Source of the DNA: CALCTE01 sp045585835
GTDB taxonomy: Bacteria; Bacillota; Clostridia; Oscillospirales; CAG-272
DNA: 64,000 bases
Assembly: GCA_045585835.1 (NCBI GenBank)
Contig: JAZMZG010000016.1
Location: forward strand, 1 to 64,000
Direction of reading: 5' to 3'
In this document: positions 25,176-33,747 of the stretch, piece by piece
Numbering within the stretch: position 1 is the first letter of the stretch
Layout of the letters: every line of letters begins with the position of its first letter
Translations under genes and position numbers: made by a program
The notes under the pieces: generated by a model
Database searches by the model: none
Told to the model about the DNA's origin: nothing
Seen by the model: the letters and a program-made list of their open reading frames with translations, nothing else

Positions 25176-25839
25176 CGTTATGACGGTCTTTCCCGAAATG
25201 ATGGAGCAGATACTTTCCACGAGCATTATCGGCAGAGCAAGAAAAGCGGGAATAATCGATATTGGCGTCTATAACATAAGAGATTATTCCGCGGACAAGC
25301 ACAGAAAGACCGACGATGTGCCGTACGGAGGCGGTTACGGTATGGTTATGACCTGCCAGCCCATCCACGACAATTTTAAGGCTATCTGTGAAAAAAGAGG
25401 CGTAAAACCGCACCTTATATATATGTCGCCGCAAGGCAAGGTGCTTACACAACAAAGAGCCAAAGAGCTTTCCGAGATGGAAAATATATGTATACTTTGC
25501 GGTCATTACGAGGGCGTTGACCAAAGGATACTCGACCTTATAGTCGACGAGGAGATATCCGTCGGCGACTACGTGCTAACGGGAGGAGAGCTTCCGTGCG
25601 CAATACTTATAGATTGTGTATCAAGGCTCAAGGACGGAGTTTTGCCCGCTCCCGAGTGTCACGAGGAAGAAAGCATAAGTCTCGGTATGCTTGAGTATCC
25701 GCAATATACTCGGCCCGAGGTATACGAGGGACTTGCCGTGCCCGAGATACTTTTATCGGGACACCATAAAAACATAGAAAAATGGAAGCACGATATGTGC
25801 ATAGAGGTCACGAAGAAAAAACGTCCGGACCTGTTGTAA
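25165..25839 (+). CDS. trmD: tRNA (guanine-N1-)-methyltransferase
   Basis: SPOUT methyltransferase that makes m1G37 in tRNAs and prevents frameshifting; 224 aa (typical ~240). MKFDVMTVFPEMMEQ start, DDVPYGGGYGMVM, the trefoil-knot SAM site CGHYEGVDQRILD then VGDYVLTGGELP. The ATG is inside rimM behind GAGGGAGAT. The usual next gene rplS (L19) is not here. Confidence 0.96.
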   Translation: MKFDVMTVFPEMMEQILSTSIIGRARKAGIIDIGVYNIRDYSADKHRKTDDVPYGGGYGMVMTCQPIHDNFKAICEKRGVKPHLIYMSPQGKVLTQQRAKELSEMENICILCGHYEGVDQRILDLIVDEEISVGDYVLTGGELPCAILIDCVSRLKDGVLPAPECHEEESISLGMLEYPQYTRPEVYEGLAVPEILLSGHHKNIEKWKHDMCIEVTKKKRPDLL

Positions 25840-25860
25840 TCTTTTGAAAGGAGGAGGAAT

Positions 25861-27555
25861 ATGAAAAATGACAATGAACGAATATCGGCATTGGAGTCGA
25901 GCGTGATACTTCACGCTTTAAGCGGACTTTTTGCCAAAATAACGTCTTCCGTCGGAAAATCCTCCGTACTTTCTTTGCTCACAAAAAACATAAAAAGTTC
26001 GCTTTTGGGTGACAGCTTCCTTTATCGAAAGGCACAAGATTTTTCCCAAAAAGCCGACACGGTAGCATCTAAAACAAAGAAAGCCGTTTCAAAGCAGTTT
26101 TCCGAAAGCAAGCTTTTACGCTTTTTCAAAAACTTGGGCACGGCACTTTTAAAGCTTCCGCTTCGAAGCTACGGCATAGGGCTTTTACTGTTTGGCATAT
26201 ACGCCACTGCAATAAGCGCAATATCCGTTTATTCGTCGGGAGGCTCGTATATTAAGGATACAGGACTTTTTGCGGGAATTTTATGTATCTGCTCCGCCTT
26301 GCTTATGACTATAAGCTCAAAGCCGCTCATAAATGTCATTTACGAATCAAGCTCCGCAGGACCTTTTATTGATGACGTTATGTGTATAAGGTGTGCAGAC
26401 ATCTTAAAGCAGAAGAAAAAGAAGGTATCTTTAAATTATCCTATCTTTATAGGTACGGCGCTCGGACTTTTGACGTTCGTTACCGAACCGCAATATATAA
26501 TACTTATAATTGCCGCCGCCGTATTTTTTGCCGTGTGCCTATGCTCACCCGAGTTTGCTGTAGGACTTTTGTTGTTCACGCTCCCGTTTTTGACGGAAAA
26601 ACGGATACTTTCTCTTGTGCTGATTGCGTTTATATCATATTTGATTAAGCTGATAAGAGGCAAGAGAGTATTTACCTTCGGACTTACGGAGGCGCTGGCG
26701 TTACTTTTTGGCGCAGTCGGTATCGTACGCAGTTTGATTTCGCCCGACGGCTCATATATAAGCACAAGCCTTTTGGTAAGCGGACTTTTGCTTTTTATAT
26801 GCATCAGAAATATGTTTCGCTCAAGGAGTCTGTCGTTTAGACTTTCGAGCACTCTCGGATATTCATTTTTGCTTCTTTATGCGATGCGTATCGTTTTCTG
26901 CTTATGCAGCTACGTGGAGTTGGGAAGAAGGACTTTTATTTCGCTCACACCGGGACTTGCGGATCTTGAAGCGATAAACAGATACGGACTTTTATGTATG
27001 GGCTTTGTGCTGTTTTCAATTCTTCAACATAAGAGTTCGAGCCGCAAGAGCTTTTTGTTTATACTTTTGTCGGTGTTTTTCACCGTTGTATCCGTTACGG
27101 AGAACCTTGCGTTTATGCTATGTGTTATAGCGGCAGTGCTTATTTTTGCTGTTTCTTCAAGGAGAAAATCCTTGCTGTTTTCGTTCCCGTTTATAAGCGT
27201 GATACCGCTTGCTTACGCTTTGTTTAAAAAATCCGAGCTTGCAAATCAAACGGTTTCGCTGTTTGTTTCGAATACCGCCCATACGCAGACTATACGTGCA
27301 AACGATTTCCTCTTTATTTTCGGCACGGGGGGATTGATCATAGCTTTGGCTTTTTCCCTTATATATGTTTTCAAAAGGCATAATTTGCAAGTAGGCACAG
27401 ACGATGAGCTTCGAAGCTTTTATGCGGCTGCGACTTGCGGATTTATAACGTTTGTTTTATATGCTATAGTAAGCAAATCGGTCTTTGATGCGCAAAGCCT
27501 GATGCTTACGGTATCGCAAGCGGCGCTTTACTGTGCAGTCAGCAAAAGCAGATAA
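25861..27555 (+). CDS. O-antigen-ligase-like polytopic membrane protein
   Basis: 564 aa. A soluble N-terminal ~95 residues rich in Ser/Lys is followed by about 12 hydrophobic segments. The Wzy/WaaL-like pattern includes a large external loop around residues 355-370 (YVELGRRTFISLTPGLADLEA) before GLLCMGFVLFS. Proteins of this shape polymerise or ligate surface glycans, but the specific reaction is not readable. It follows trmD by 21 bases with AAAGGAGGAGGA and precedes two DUF4330 genes. Confidence 0.7.
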   Translation: MKNDNERISALESSVILHALSGLFAKITSSVGKSSVLSLLTKNIKSSLLGDSFLYRKAQDFSQKADTVASKTKKAVSKQFSESKLLRFFKNLGTALLKLPLRSYGIGLLLFGIYATAISAISVYSSGGSYIKDTGLFAGILCICSALLMTISSKPLINVIYESSSAGPFIDDVMCIRCADILKQKKKKVSLNYPIFIGTALGLLTFVTEPQYIILIIAAAVFFAVCLCSPEFAVGLLLFTLPFLTEKRILSLVLIAFISYLIKLIRGKRVFTFGLTEALALLFGAVGIVRSLISPDGSYISTSLLVSGLLLFICIRNMFRSRSLSFRLSSTLGYSFLLLYAMRIVFCLCSYVELGRRTFISLTPGLADLEAINRYGLLCMGFVLFSILQHKSSSRKSFLFILLSVFFTVVSVTENLAFMLCVIAAVLIFAVSSRRKSLLFSFPFISVIPLAYALFKKSELANQTVSLFVSNTAHTQTIRANDFLFIFGTGGLIIALAFSLIYVFKRHNLQVGTDDELRSFYAAATCGFITFVLYAIVSKSVFDAQSLMLTVSQAALYCAVSKSR

Positions 27556-27575
27556 ACGATCTATGGGAGATAAAT

Positions 27576-28025
27576 ATGAAAAAAGGAACTAAAACCGTGA
27601 AATTCAATATCGTTGACATAGTCATCATTCTTCTCGTACTTGCCGTGGTATCTTACGTGCTCATCACTACGTTAGGCTTACAGAAGGACGAGAGGGTAAA
27701 CGATACGGTTGAGGTAAGCTTTACCTTGACGGACAATTTTGACTATATTTCCCTTTTAAGAGAGGGCGACCAAATCTATATCGACGGCTGCACAAGTCCC
27801 TTGGGTACCGTTTCACAGGTAATATCCGACCGTGCAATAAGCAGCGCTACGATAAAGGTTGAAGCGTACTTTCCGCATGATGCGCAGGTATATTCCGTTG
27901 ACGGCGTAGCCGTGCTTCGCGGAGAAAGCTATGAGCTGAAGACGCTTAATTTCAAGGGCAAGGCGGACATAAGCGGAATTCGAACCCTTACCAAAGCAAC
28001 TTTAAAGAACAGTGAGGATAAATGA
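27576..28025 (+). CDS. DUF4330-family membrane-anchored protein, copy 1
   Basis: 149 aa. Short cytoplasmic N-terminus, one TM helix (FNIVDIVIILLVLAVVSYVL, residues ~9-28), then an extracytoplasmic beta-rich domain. It matches the DUF4330 pattern (FNxxDxxxxLLVL). Function unknown. It overlaps the next gene by four bases (ATGA) and lies directly after the O-antigen-ligase-like gene, which suggests a shared envelope role. Confidence 0.75.
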   Translation: MKKGTKTVKFNIVDIVIILLVLAVVSYVLITTLGLQKDERVNDTVEVSFTLTDNFDYISLLREGDQIYIDGCTSPLGTVSQVISDRAISSATIKVEAYFPHDAQVYSVDGVAVLRGESYELKTLNFKGKADISGIRTLTKATLKNSEDK

Positions 28026-28504
28026 TGGACGGAAATAAACGCAGATTTAATGTCATCGACTTGATACTTGTGCTTTTGCTGATAGCGGCAATAGGCTCCG
28101 TGGTGACGAAGATAATGTATCCCGAGCTGTTTAAGACGAGAAGCGATGAGGTCACGGTAAGCTGTGTGCTCAAAACCGACACAAAATCGTCGCCGTATGT
28201 CAGCACTTTGAATATAGGTGACAGTCTTTATATGGGCACCGACGTTTATTTCGGAACGGTGACCGCACTTGATAGCGTAAAAGAGAGCGTTGTTTTACCG
28301 GATTTGTATGCAGAAGACGGAAGTCAGGTTTACGAGGAGGTAGTTTACTACACCGTGACTGTAGTCACCAAGCTTAATATATCCGGCGGCTCTTACGTGC
28401 TTTCGGATAATACTGCCGTAGTTGCGGGAAGCGATATTAAACTCAATACCAAGGATACGCTTTGCAAATTCACCATAGAGAGAGCTATAGCTACCACCGA
28501 ATGA
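28022..28504 (+). CDS. DUF4330-family membrane-anchored protein, copy 2
   Basis: 160 aa paralogue of the preceding gene: RRFNVIDLILVLLLIAAIGSVV anchor, then an extracytoplasmic domain (YVSTLNIGDSLYMGTDVYFGTVTAL versus ISLLREGDQIYIDG in copy 1). Either of two adjacent ATG codons (28022, 28025) may be the start. Tandem duplication followed by divergence is likely; the two could form a heteromer. Confidence 0.73.
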   Translation: MMDGNKRRFNVIDLILVLLLIAAIGSVVTKIMYPELFKTRSDEVTVSCVLKTDTKSSPYVSTLNIGDSLYMGTDVYFGTVTALDSVKESVVLPDLYAEDGSQVYEEVVYYTVTVVTKLNISGGSYVLSDNTAVVAGSDIKLNTKDTLCKFTIERAIATTE

Positions 28505-28536
28505 CAGAGTACGTAAACGCAAAGGCGCAAATTCCC

Positions 28537-28565
28537 TTGACAAAGGTAATAATTTATATTAAAAT
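28537..28565 (+). promoter_or_regulatory. greA-lysS promoter
   Basis: -35 TTGACA (28537-28542), 17-bp spacer, -10 TAAAAT (28560-28565). Confidence 0.8.
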
Positions 28566-28601
28566 ATTATGAAATAAGTACGATTTTGAAAGGAAACACA
28601 A

Positions 28602-29081
28602 ATGGCAGAGAAGACAGTAACTCTTTCCAAAAAGGGACACGAGGACTTATTAAACGAGCTTGAATACTTAAAAACAGTAAAGCGTTACGAGATAGGCGAT
28701 AAGCTTAAAGCCGCAAGAGCTCAGGGCGACCTTTCCGAGAACAGCGAATACGATGAAGCAAAAGACGAGCAGGCAAAGAACGAAACCCGTATTGCCGAGC
28801 TTGAAAATATGCTCAAAAATGTCAAGATAATTGACGAAACACAGATAAAGACCGACAGAGTCGGCGTTGGCTCCAAGGTGAAGATATACGATGAAGCCTA
28901 CGACGAAGAGGTTAACTATACGATAAAGGGCTCTGCCGAGGCAGATCCTTTAAACGGCATAATCTCAAACGAATCTCCCATCGGAAAAGCGCTTATGGGC
29001 GCCAAAGAGGGAGAAGAGGTTTTGGTAACCAACTCCGAGGGCCACGTAAGAAAGATAAAGGTTCTCTCTATTTCAAAGTAA
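28602..29081 (+). CDS. greA: Transcription elongation factor GreA
   Basis: 159 aa. It rescues backtracked RNA polymerase by stimulating transcript cleavage. N-terminal coiled coil with the acidic tip (LSENSEYDEAKDEQ, residues ~46-59) that reaches the active site, and C-terminal FKBP-like domain (PIGKALMGAKEGEEVLV). ATG follows TGAAAGGAAAC. Twelve bases before lysS, an arrangement common in Clostridia. Confidence 0.96.
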   Translation: MAEKTVTLSKKGHEDLLNELEYLKTVKRYEIGDKLKAARAQGDLSENSEYDEAKDEQAKNETRIAELENMLKNVKIIDETQIKTDRVGVGSKVKIYDEAYDEEVNYTIKGSAEADPLNGIISNESPIGKALMGAKEGEEVLVTNSEGHVRKIKVLSISK

Positions 29082-29093
29082 AGGAAAACGAAC

Positions 29094-30605
29094 ATGGCAG
29101 AAGAAGTAATGAATCCGCTTGAGGATCTCAGTGAGCAGGCGAGAGTCAGAAGAGAAAAGCTCGCAGAGCTTAAATCTGCGGGTAAGGACCCTTTCGTTAT
29201 AACGAAATTCGACGTAACGCACTTAAGTGCCGACGCAATCGCAGAATATGCTGAAAACGAAGCAGATTTTACGGAAGGCGGAAAAGAGCTTTCCGTAAGA
29301 ATTGCGGGAAGAATGACGGGCAGAAGAATTATGGGCAAGGCTTCCTTTGCGCATATTCTTGACGGAAAGGGAAAGATACAGATATACGTATCGAGAGACA
29401 GCCTCGGTGAAGAAAGCTACGCTTCCTTCAAGAAATGGGATATCGGTGACATAATCGGCATTGAGGGCTTTGTATTCCGTACTCGCACGGGCGAGATATC
29501 CGTTCACGCAAATAGTGCCACGCTTCTCTCGAAGTCGCTTGTACCTCTCCCCGAAAAATTCCATGGACTTACGGATACGGAGCTCCGCTACCGCAAAAGA
29601 TACGTTGACCTCATCGTAAATCCCGAGGTTAAGGATACATTTGCAAAGCGCTCCAAGATAATCAGCACGATAAGAAAATATCTTGACGGTCTCGGATTTA
29701 TGGAGGTAGAAACTCCCATGCTCGTTTCCAATGCAGGCGGCGCGGCGGCAAGACCTTTCGAGACGCACTTTAACGCTTTAAACGAAGACTTAAAGCTTCG
29801 TATATCCCTTGAGCTTTACTTAAAGCGCCTTATCGTAGGCGGATTTGATAAGGTATACGAGATAGGAAGAGTGTTCCGTAACGAAGGACTTGACACAAGA
29901 CATAACCCCGAGTTTACGCTTATGGAGCTTTACCAAGCGTATACGGATTACCACGGAATGATGGACCTTACGGAAAATCTTTTCAAACACGTAGCTATGG
30001 AAGTTCTCGGAACGACCACCATTAAGTACGGCGAACACGTAATGGATCTCGGAAAGCCCTTCGAGCGTATCACGATGGTTGATGCAGTTAAGAAGTATGC
30101 CGGCGTCGACTGGAACGAAGTTAAGACCTTGGAAGATGCACGTGCTTTGGCAAAGGAGCATCACGTAGAGTATGAGGACAGACACCAAAAGGGTGATATA
30201 CTCAACCTCTTCTTCGAAGAATACGTCGAAAAGCACCTTATCCAGCCTACGTTCGTAATGGATCACCCTATCGAGATATCGCCGCTTACGAAGAAGAAGC
30301 CCGATAATCCCGAATACGTAGAGAGATTCGAGATGTTTATGAACGGCTGGGAAATGTGCAATGCATACTCCGAGCTTAACGATCCTATTGACCAAAGAGA
30401 ACGTTTCAAAGCTCAAGAGATATTGCTCTCGCAGGGCGATGATGAGGCAAATACGACGGACGAGGACTTTATGAATGCCCTCGAGCTCGGCATGCCCCCC
30501 ACGGGAGGCATCGGATACGGCATAGACAGAATGTGTATGCTCCTCACCGATTCCGCCGCAATTCGCGACGTATTACTTTTCCCCACGATGAAGCCTCTTG
30601 ATTAA
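29094..30605 (+). CDS. lysS: Lysine--tRNA ligase (class II)
   Basis: 503 aa. N-terminal OB-fold anticodon domain (GRIMGKASFAHILDGKGKIQIYV), motif 2 with FRNEGLDTRHNPEFTLMELYQAY, and motif 3 GGIGYGIDRMCMLL close to the end. The last seven codons (PTMKPLD) and stop are repeated, with synonymous changes only, at 36149-36172. They mark the attachment site of the integrated element that follows. Confidence 0.97.
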   Translation: MAEEVMNPLEDLSEQARVRREKLAELKSAGKDPFVITKFDVTHLSADAIAEYAENEADFTEGGKELSVRIAGRMTGRRIMGKASFAHILDGKGKIQIYVSRDSLGEESYASFKKWDIGDIIGIEGFVFRTRTGEISVHANSATLLSKSLVPLPEKFHGLTDTELRYRKRYVDLIVNPEVKDTFAKRSKIISTIRKYLDGLGFMEVETPMLVSNAGGAAARPFETHFNALNEDLKLRISLELYLKRLIVGGFDKVYEIGRVFRNEGLDTRHNPEFTLMELYQAYTDYHGMMDLTENLFKHVAMEVLGTTTIKYGEHVMDLGKPFERITMVDAVKKYAGVDWNEVKTLEDARALAKEHHVEYEDRHQKGDILNLFFEEYVEKHLIQPTFVMDHPIEISPLTKKKPDNPEYVERFEMFMNGWEMCNAYSELNDPIDQRERFKAQEILLSQGDDEANTTDEDFMNALELGMPPTGGIGYGIDRMCMLLTDSAAIRDVLLFPTMKPLD

Positions 30606-30669
30606 GAAAACGCCGTAAAATAGCGGTATTACAGGGTTTTCGTAACCCAACAAAAACCGATTTACGACA
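30580..30669 (+). repeat. attL (90-bp direct repeat, lysS side)
   Basis: 85 of 90 bases match 36147-36236. It starts TCCCCACGATGAA within lysS and extends past the stop into GTAAAATAGCGGTAT and AAAAACCGATTTACGACA. The first 13 identical bases are the likely crossover site, because similarity stops abruptly to their left. Confidence 0.88.
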
Positions 30670-30699
30670 CATTTACGACAAATGAAAATTTAAGCATAG

Positions 30700-30727
30700 A
30701 TTCCCTGTGGCTAATGTCACAGGGAAT
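30700..30727 (+). terminator. Hairpin downstream of attL
   Basis: 10-bp stem ATTCCCTGTG / CACAGGGAAT with an 8-base loop. It occupies the same place relative to the repeat as the terminator 36252-36288 does at attR, so it may be the lysS terminator brought in by the element. No T run follows. Confidence 0.5.
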
Positions 30728-30729
30728 TG

Positions 30730-30757
30730 TTGAATATTGGTGGTTTTATGCTATAAT
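30730..30757 (+). promoter_or_regulatory. Promoter for element cargo genes
   Basis: -35 TTGAAT (30730-30735), 16-bp spacer, -10 TATAAT (30752-30757). Confidence 0.65.
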
Positions 30758-30793
30758 AAAAGCATAAGCGGTATGTGGTTAGGCGGTGATTGC

Positions 30794-31327
30794 GTGAAAA
30801 AGATTTTAAATGTTCTTGGTATAGGTTTAGGTATAATTATTGGTGTACCCATACTTTTGGTTATGTGTATTGGATATTTGCTTTTTGTTCCATTTGATAT
30901 AATCCGTTATCATAGAATGCCGTATTATAAAGATTTCAAAAACAAGTACCAATTTTTTATTACATCAAGTGATGTTGTAAAAATCTATAATCGCATTGTA
31001 AGAGAACAGTTGCCTATTGAATATATAAAAAACAATGATTTTGAATACTTTGTAAAAGACGGGCAAGTGCTCTTGTGTGGTTGGGGTTATGATGGGTTTG
31101 AACAAGTTGACGGCGAATGGTTTTTTGTCTTGGACGGTGAATGTAATACCAAAATGACAATGAAAGAAATCCTTGAAAATGAGGCAGATTTGTTAAAGCC
31201 TGAACATAAATGCCTGCCTGCGAAGTTCTTGGTTTTTTACAATGATATTACCGATGCGGAAAAATTTGAACAGGCAAAAGAGTGCCCGTATTTTCATTGT
31301 GTATTTTCTGTGGATGAAGAAATATAG
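30794..31327 (+). CDS. Unknown membrane-anchored cargo protein
   Basis: About 177 aa from GTG 30794; ATG 30773 is an alternative seven codons upstream. One long hydrophobic stretch (residues ~5-35, LGIGLGIIIGVPILLVMCIG) is followed by a soluble domain with EYFVKDGQVLLCGWGYDGFE, FFVLDGECNTKM and a C-terminal Cys-Pro-containing segment. I do not recognise the family. Base composition is more AT-rich than neighbouring chromosomal genes, as expected for element cargo. The next gene starts 31 bases after its stop and may be co-transcribed. Confidence 0.6.
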   Translation: MKKILNVLGIGLGIIIGVPILLVMCIGYLLFVPFDIIRYHRMPYYKDFKNKYQFFITSSDVVKIYNRIVREQLPIEYIKNNDFEYFVKDGQVLLCGWGYDGFEQVDGEWFFVLDGECNTKMTMKEILENEADLLKPEHKCLPAKFLVFYNDITDAEKFEQAKECPYFHCVFSVDEEI

Positions 31328-31358
31328 TTGTTGTTATGAATTGATGTGTGGTGATACA

Positions 31359-31907
31359 ATGAAAAACAATTATTTTGATATTAAAACATATGCCGATGTC
31401 GCAAGACAATTTTTGAAAAAGTATAGTGTGCATCGGTATAGAACAAAAAAGATTTCAGAGATGAGTGATAAAGAGATAGTACAGGCGTGTCACTCTTGGT
31501 ATGAGGAAAATGGTCTTACAAAAGAATATAAGTCATTTGAAGAAAAGATGTGTCCGAATTGGTATTGGCCTTATGGATTACACGATGCCGAAATTTTAGA
31601 AATAAACGAGCTTAACCTTCCCCCTAATTGGAAAGCAGAATTGACTAAGTACAATTGTTTAGAAATATTATTGGATGCAAAAGGTTCAAGGACTAGCGAA
31701 ATTGAAAAAATAAGCTTTTTTAATTTTAAAATTTTATCAGGCAATCTTCCTGACAAAAGCGAAAAAAAGATTTGGTGGCTAGGAGATACCTTAACTGTCT
31801 TGTCGAATATGAAATACCGTTTGGAACTTTTTTTAGAACAAGCAAACGGCAATGAAATACGTTTGGAAATTGAATTTGATATAGCGGATGTCGAATATAA
31901 AATATAG
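31359..31907 (+). CDS. Unknown soluble cargo protein
   Basis: 182 aa from ATG 31359 (weak GTGGTGAT upstream). No signal peptide or TM segment. Visible features: Tyr/Lys-rich N-terminal helices, NWYWPYGLHDAEILEI near the middle (a Trp/Tyr-rich block followed by HDAEI), and a beta-rich C-terminal half ending EIEFDIADVEYKI. The HDAEI pattern followed by beta strands is reminiscent of small immunity-like or DUF proteins, but I cannot assign a family. Followed by a terminator. Confidence 0.6.
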   Translation: MKNNYFDIKTYADVARQFLKKYSVHRYRTKKISEMSDKEIVQACHSWYEENGLTKEYKSFEEKMCPNWYWPYGLHDAEILEINELNLPPNWKAELTKYNCLEILLDAKGSRTSEIEKISFFNFKILSGNLPDKSEKKIWWLGDTLTVLSNMKYRLELFLEQANGNEIRLEIEFDIADVEYKI

Positions 31908-31920
31908 TGTATATTTTTTG

Positions 31921-31962
31921 CAACCCCCTTTTTGTCATTAGGCAAAGAGGGGTTGTTTTTTT
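31921..31962 (+). terminator. Cargo-gene terminator
   Basis: CAACCCCCTTTTTG pairs with CAAAGAGGGGTTG (about 11-12 bp with wobble), followed by TTTTTTT. Confidence 0.8.
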
Positions 31963-32177
31963 GTTGTAAGCTTTATGACTCTTTTTCTTTTATATAAGAC
32001 TCTTTAGAAATCATGATGATTATATAAGCATTATGAGTCTTTATCTTAAACATAGAGTAATTGAGAGTTATCAAGATTAAGGAAAGAGTAGAGAATCCTC
32101 TTGATTGTTTAAAGAGTAAAGATGATTACTTGAAATAAAAAAATTAATTGAATAGATTCTAATTACAATACTTTTAA
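31963..32177. repeat. AT-rich tract with repeated GACTC/GAGTC motifs
   Basis: No gene seen. Motifs recur in both orientations: TATGACTCTTT, AAGACTCTTT, TATGAGTCTTT, ATAGAGTAATTGAGAG, AAAGAGTAGAG and AAAGAGTAAAG between 31975 and 32125, within very AT-rich DNA. TTTATGACTCTTTTT also appears at 38699-38713. Iteron-like or protein-binding function is possible. Confidence 0.45.
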
Positions 32178-32537
32178 TTTAAGAAGGAGGAATTACAAAC
32201 CATACACACATAAGGAAAAATAAATGAAGGTGGAATTACAAAAGAAACCCGACCAAGTGTGGTCAACTCTGTATCACCGTTTTTGCGAAACCTATGGAAA
32301 TGTCCAAACGAAAAAACGGCGGTACCGTCAATCTTAACCCGAGTGCTATTGTAGGGTTGGTTGACTTCCGATAGTGTATCGGCTTTGGAATGGCAGAAAG
32401 TGTTCTGCCGTACCTTTGGCGAGGGGGCTCTCTCGTCTTCGTCTGAACGAAAATAGCATCGTACCTATTCGCATTAACGATTTCGGACACGAAATCGACA
32501 ATGCGGATAGGGAATTATACGAAAGGAGTGACACGAT
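32178..32537 (+). other. Structured leader upstream of second recombinase
   Basis: 360 bases without a convincing gene. Two short frames occur (37 codons from ATG 32224; about 25 codons from ATG 32300), neither with a good Shine-Dalgarno. At least five hairpins occur in series: GTCAA..AACCC/GGGTT..TTGAC (about 32328-32365), CCGATA/TATCGG (32368-32382), GGCAGAA/TTCTGCC (about 32392-32409), TTCGT/ACGAA (about 32439-32452), and an 18-bp interrupted stem CCTAT-CGCATT-CGATTTC / GAAATCG-AATGCG-ATAGG (32464-32511). GAAAGGAGTGAC then leads the recombinase. It may be a regulatory RNA or a folded recombination site. Confidence 0.45.
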
Positions 32538-33533
32538 ATGTCAAAAAAACGAAGTCTTTTCGTACAGAGTATGACGGCCATTGAGGCTTCGTTCACTCTC
32601 GGGTACGATAAGCATTCTTCAAAAAGGCAAAGCGAACAACCCGACCACAGTTGGAGGGTGTATAGCTTCGCAGGCAAGGCAAACTTGCTTGATACCGCCC
32701 ACAATCTTTGTGAGTACATCAAAGAGCATTACCCCGAGGTTGATAAGGTGCGACAGATTCGCCCCGAATACTGCCAAGAGTGGCTTGACAGTAAAGCGAG
32801 GGGTGGATGTTCGCTAAATACGATAGAAACGTACAGAAGTAATGTCGCAAAGCTATCACGAATAATTAATCATCATTTCGGGGTACATACCAATTTTGAA
32901 ACGAAGGTCAATGTGGAATTAATACCCGACCGAACGAGTCCTCGGGAGTTCGCTCTAACCCCCGAAGAGATACAAAGGGTCAAGGACTCGATTGTCAAAC
33001 CGTGCCACTCAAGCAATTTCTTTATCTTCTCAACCTATACCTGCTGCCGTGTCAATTCGGTATCTATTCAAAAAAGGCACATTACACTCGGTAATGACAG
33101 AGAGACCGTCACGGTCTTTTTTGAAAAGGACAAGGGCGGGCGTAGCCGAGAAATCACCGTGACCGATAAAGAGTTCTATGCCTTTTGCAGTTCACTCATA
33201 TCGGGCAAGGCAGAAACGGACTCCCTGTTCGGCAATATACGTAAGGACAGTGCGAACAAGTGGTTATCTCGCAGATTATGCCGTCTTGGAATCACGGTGC
33301 CAAGTGAAAAGACAGTCGGTTGCAAGGCAATCCAAAAAAGTGGTAACCACTCGGTGAGAAAATCGTCCATACAGGCATATTACCACAAGCAGTATCAACA
33401 CTATCTTGACAAGGGATATTCGCCCGATAAGGCAGACCGAACGGCAAAGAACGACTGTTGTGTTCGTCTCGGTCACGGGACGGCAGAAAAGCGGGTGGAT
33501 ATTGTCAATATTTATCTCGGTGCAAAGTCATAA
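32538..33533 (+). CDS. Divergent tyrosine recombinase
   Basis: 331 aa. The C-terminal catalytic residues of the phage-integrase fold are readable: Arg in YTCCRVNSVS (near residue 172), HSVRKSSIQ (H-x-x-R, near 273), RLGHGTAEKR (Gly-His, near 313) and the nucleophile candidate Tyr in IVNIYLGAKS at the C-terminus. The N-terminal half is unlike the Tn916 family and lacks an obvious arm-binding domain. It belongs to a different clade from the int gene of the same element. Its role may be cassette recombination, resolution or a nested element. Good Shine-Dalgarno GAAAGGAG. Confidence 0.75.
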   Translation: MSKKRSLFVQSMTAIEASFTLGYDKHSSKRQSEQPDHSWRVYSFAGKANLLDTAHNLCEYIKEHYPEVDKVRQIRPEYCQEWLDSKARGGCSLNTIETYRSNVAKLSRIINHHFGVHTNFETKVNVELIPDRTSPREFALTPEEIQRVKDSIVKPCHSSNFFIFSTYTCCRVNSVSIQKRHITLGNDRETVTVFFEKDKGGRSREITVTDKEFYAFCSSLISGKAETDSLFGNIRKDSANKWLSRRLCRLGITVPSEKTVGCKAIQKSGNHSVRKSSIQAYYHKQYQHYLDKGYSPDKADRTAKNDCCVRLGHGTAEKRVDIVNIYLGAKS

Positions 33534-33553
33534 AAATAATTCTTCAAAATACT

Positions 33554-33581
33554 TGCAATTTGGAAAACTATAGGTATACTT
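33554..33581 (+). promoter_or_regulatory. Promoter upstream of SSB-like gene
   Basis: -35 TTGCAA (33554-33559), 16-bp spacer, -10 TATACT (33576-33581). Confidence 0.55.
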
Positions 33582-33657
33582 TATCATGTAAGTGATTTAC
33601 AACACTTTTTGTTTTGTCTTTTATTTACATTTTTTAGGTGGAATTATATTTATGAAG

Positions 33658-33706
33658 GCGGAATGCCCCGAGGATGCTCGGGGGCATTCCGTTTTCTTTT
33701 TTTGTG
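33658..33706 (+). terminator. Strong intrinsic terminator
   Basis: Stem CGGAATGCCCC..GAG / CTC..GGGGCATTCCG followed by TTTTCTTTTTTTG. It separates the recombinase and the promoter at 33554 from the SSB-like gene, so it could also act as an attenuator. Confidence 0.85.
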
Positions 33707-33747
33707 TTGTATCCACTAAAAATATTAAATAAAAGGAGTGTTGAACA

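Noticed and set aside
32374..32574. 66-codon frame from GTG overlapping the second recombinase start
   Set aside because: No Shine-Dalgarno, it runs through several hairpins and overlaps the well-supported recombinase start; kept only as part of the structured region.
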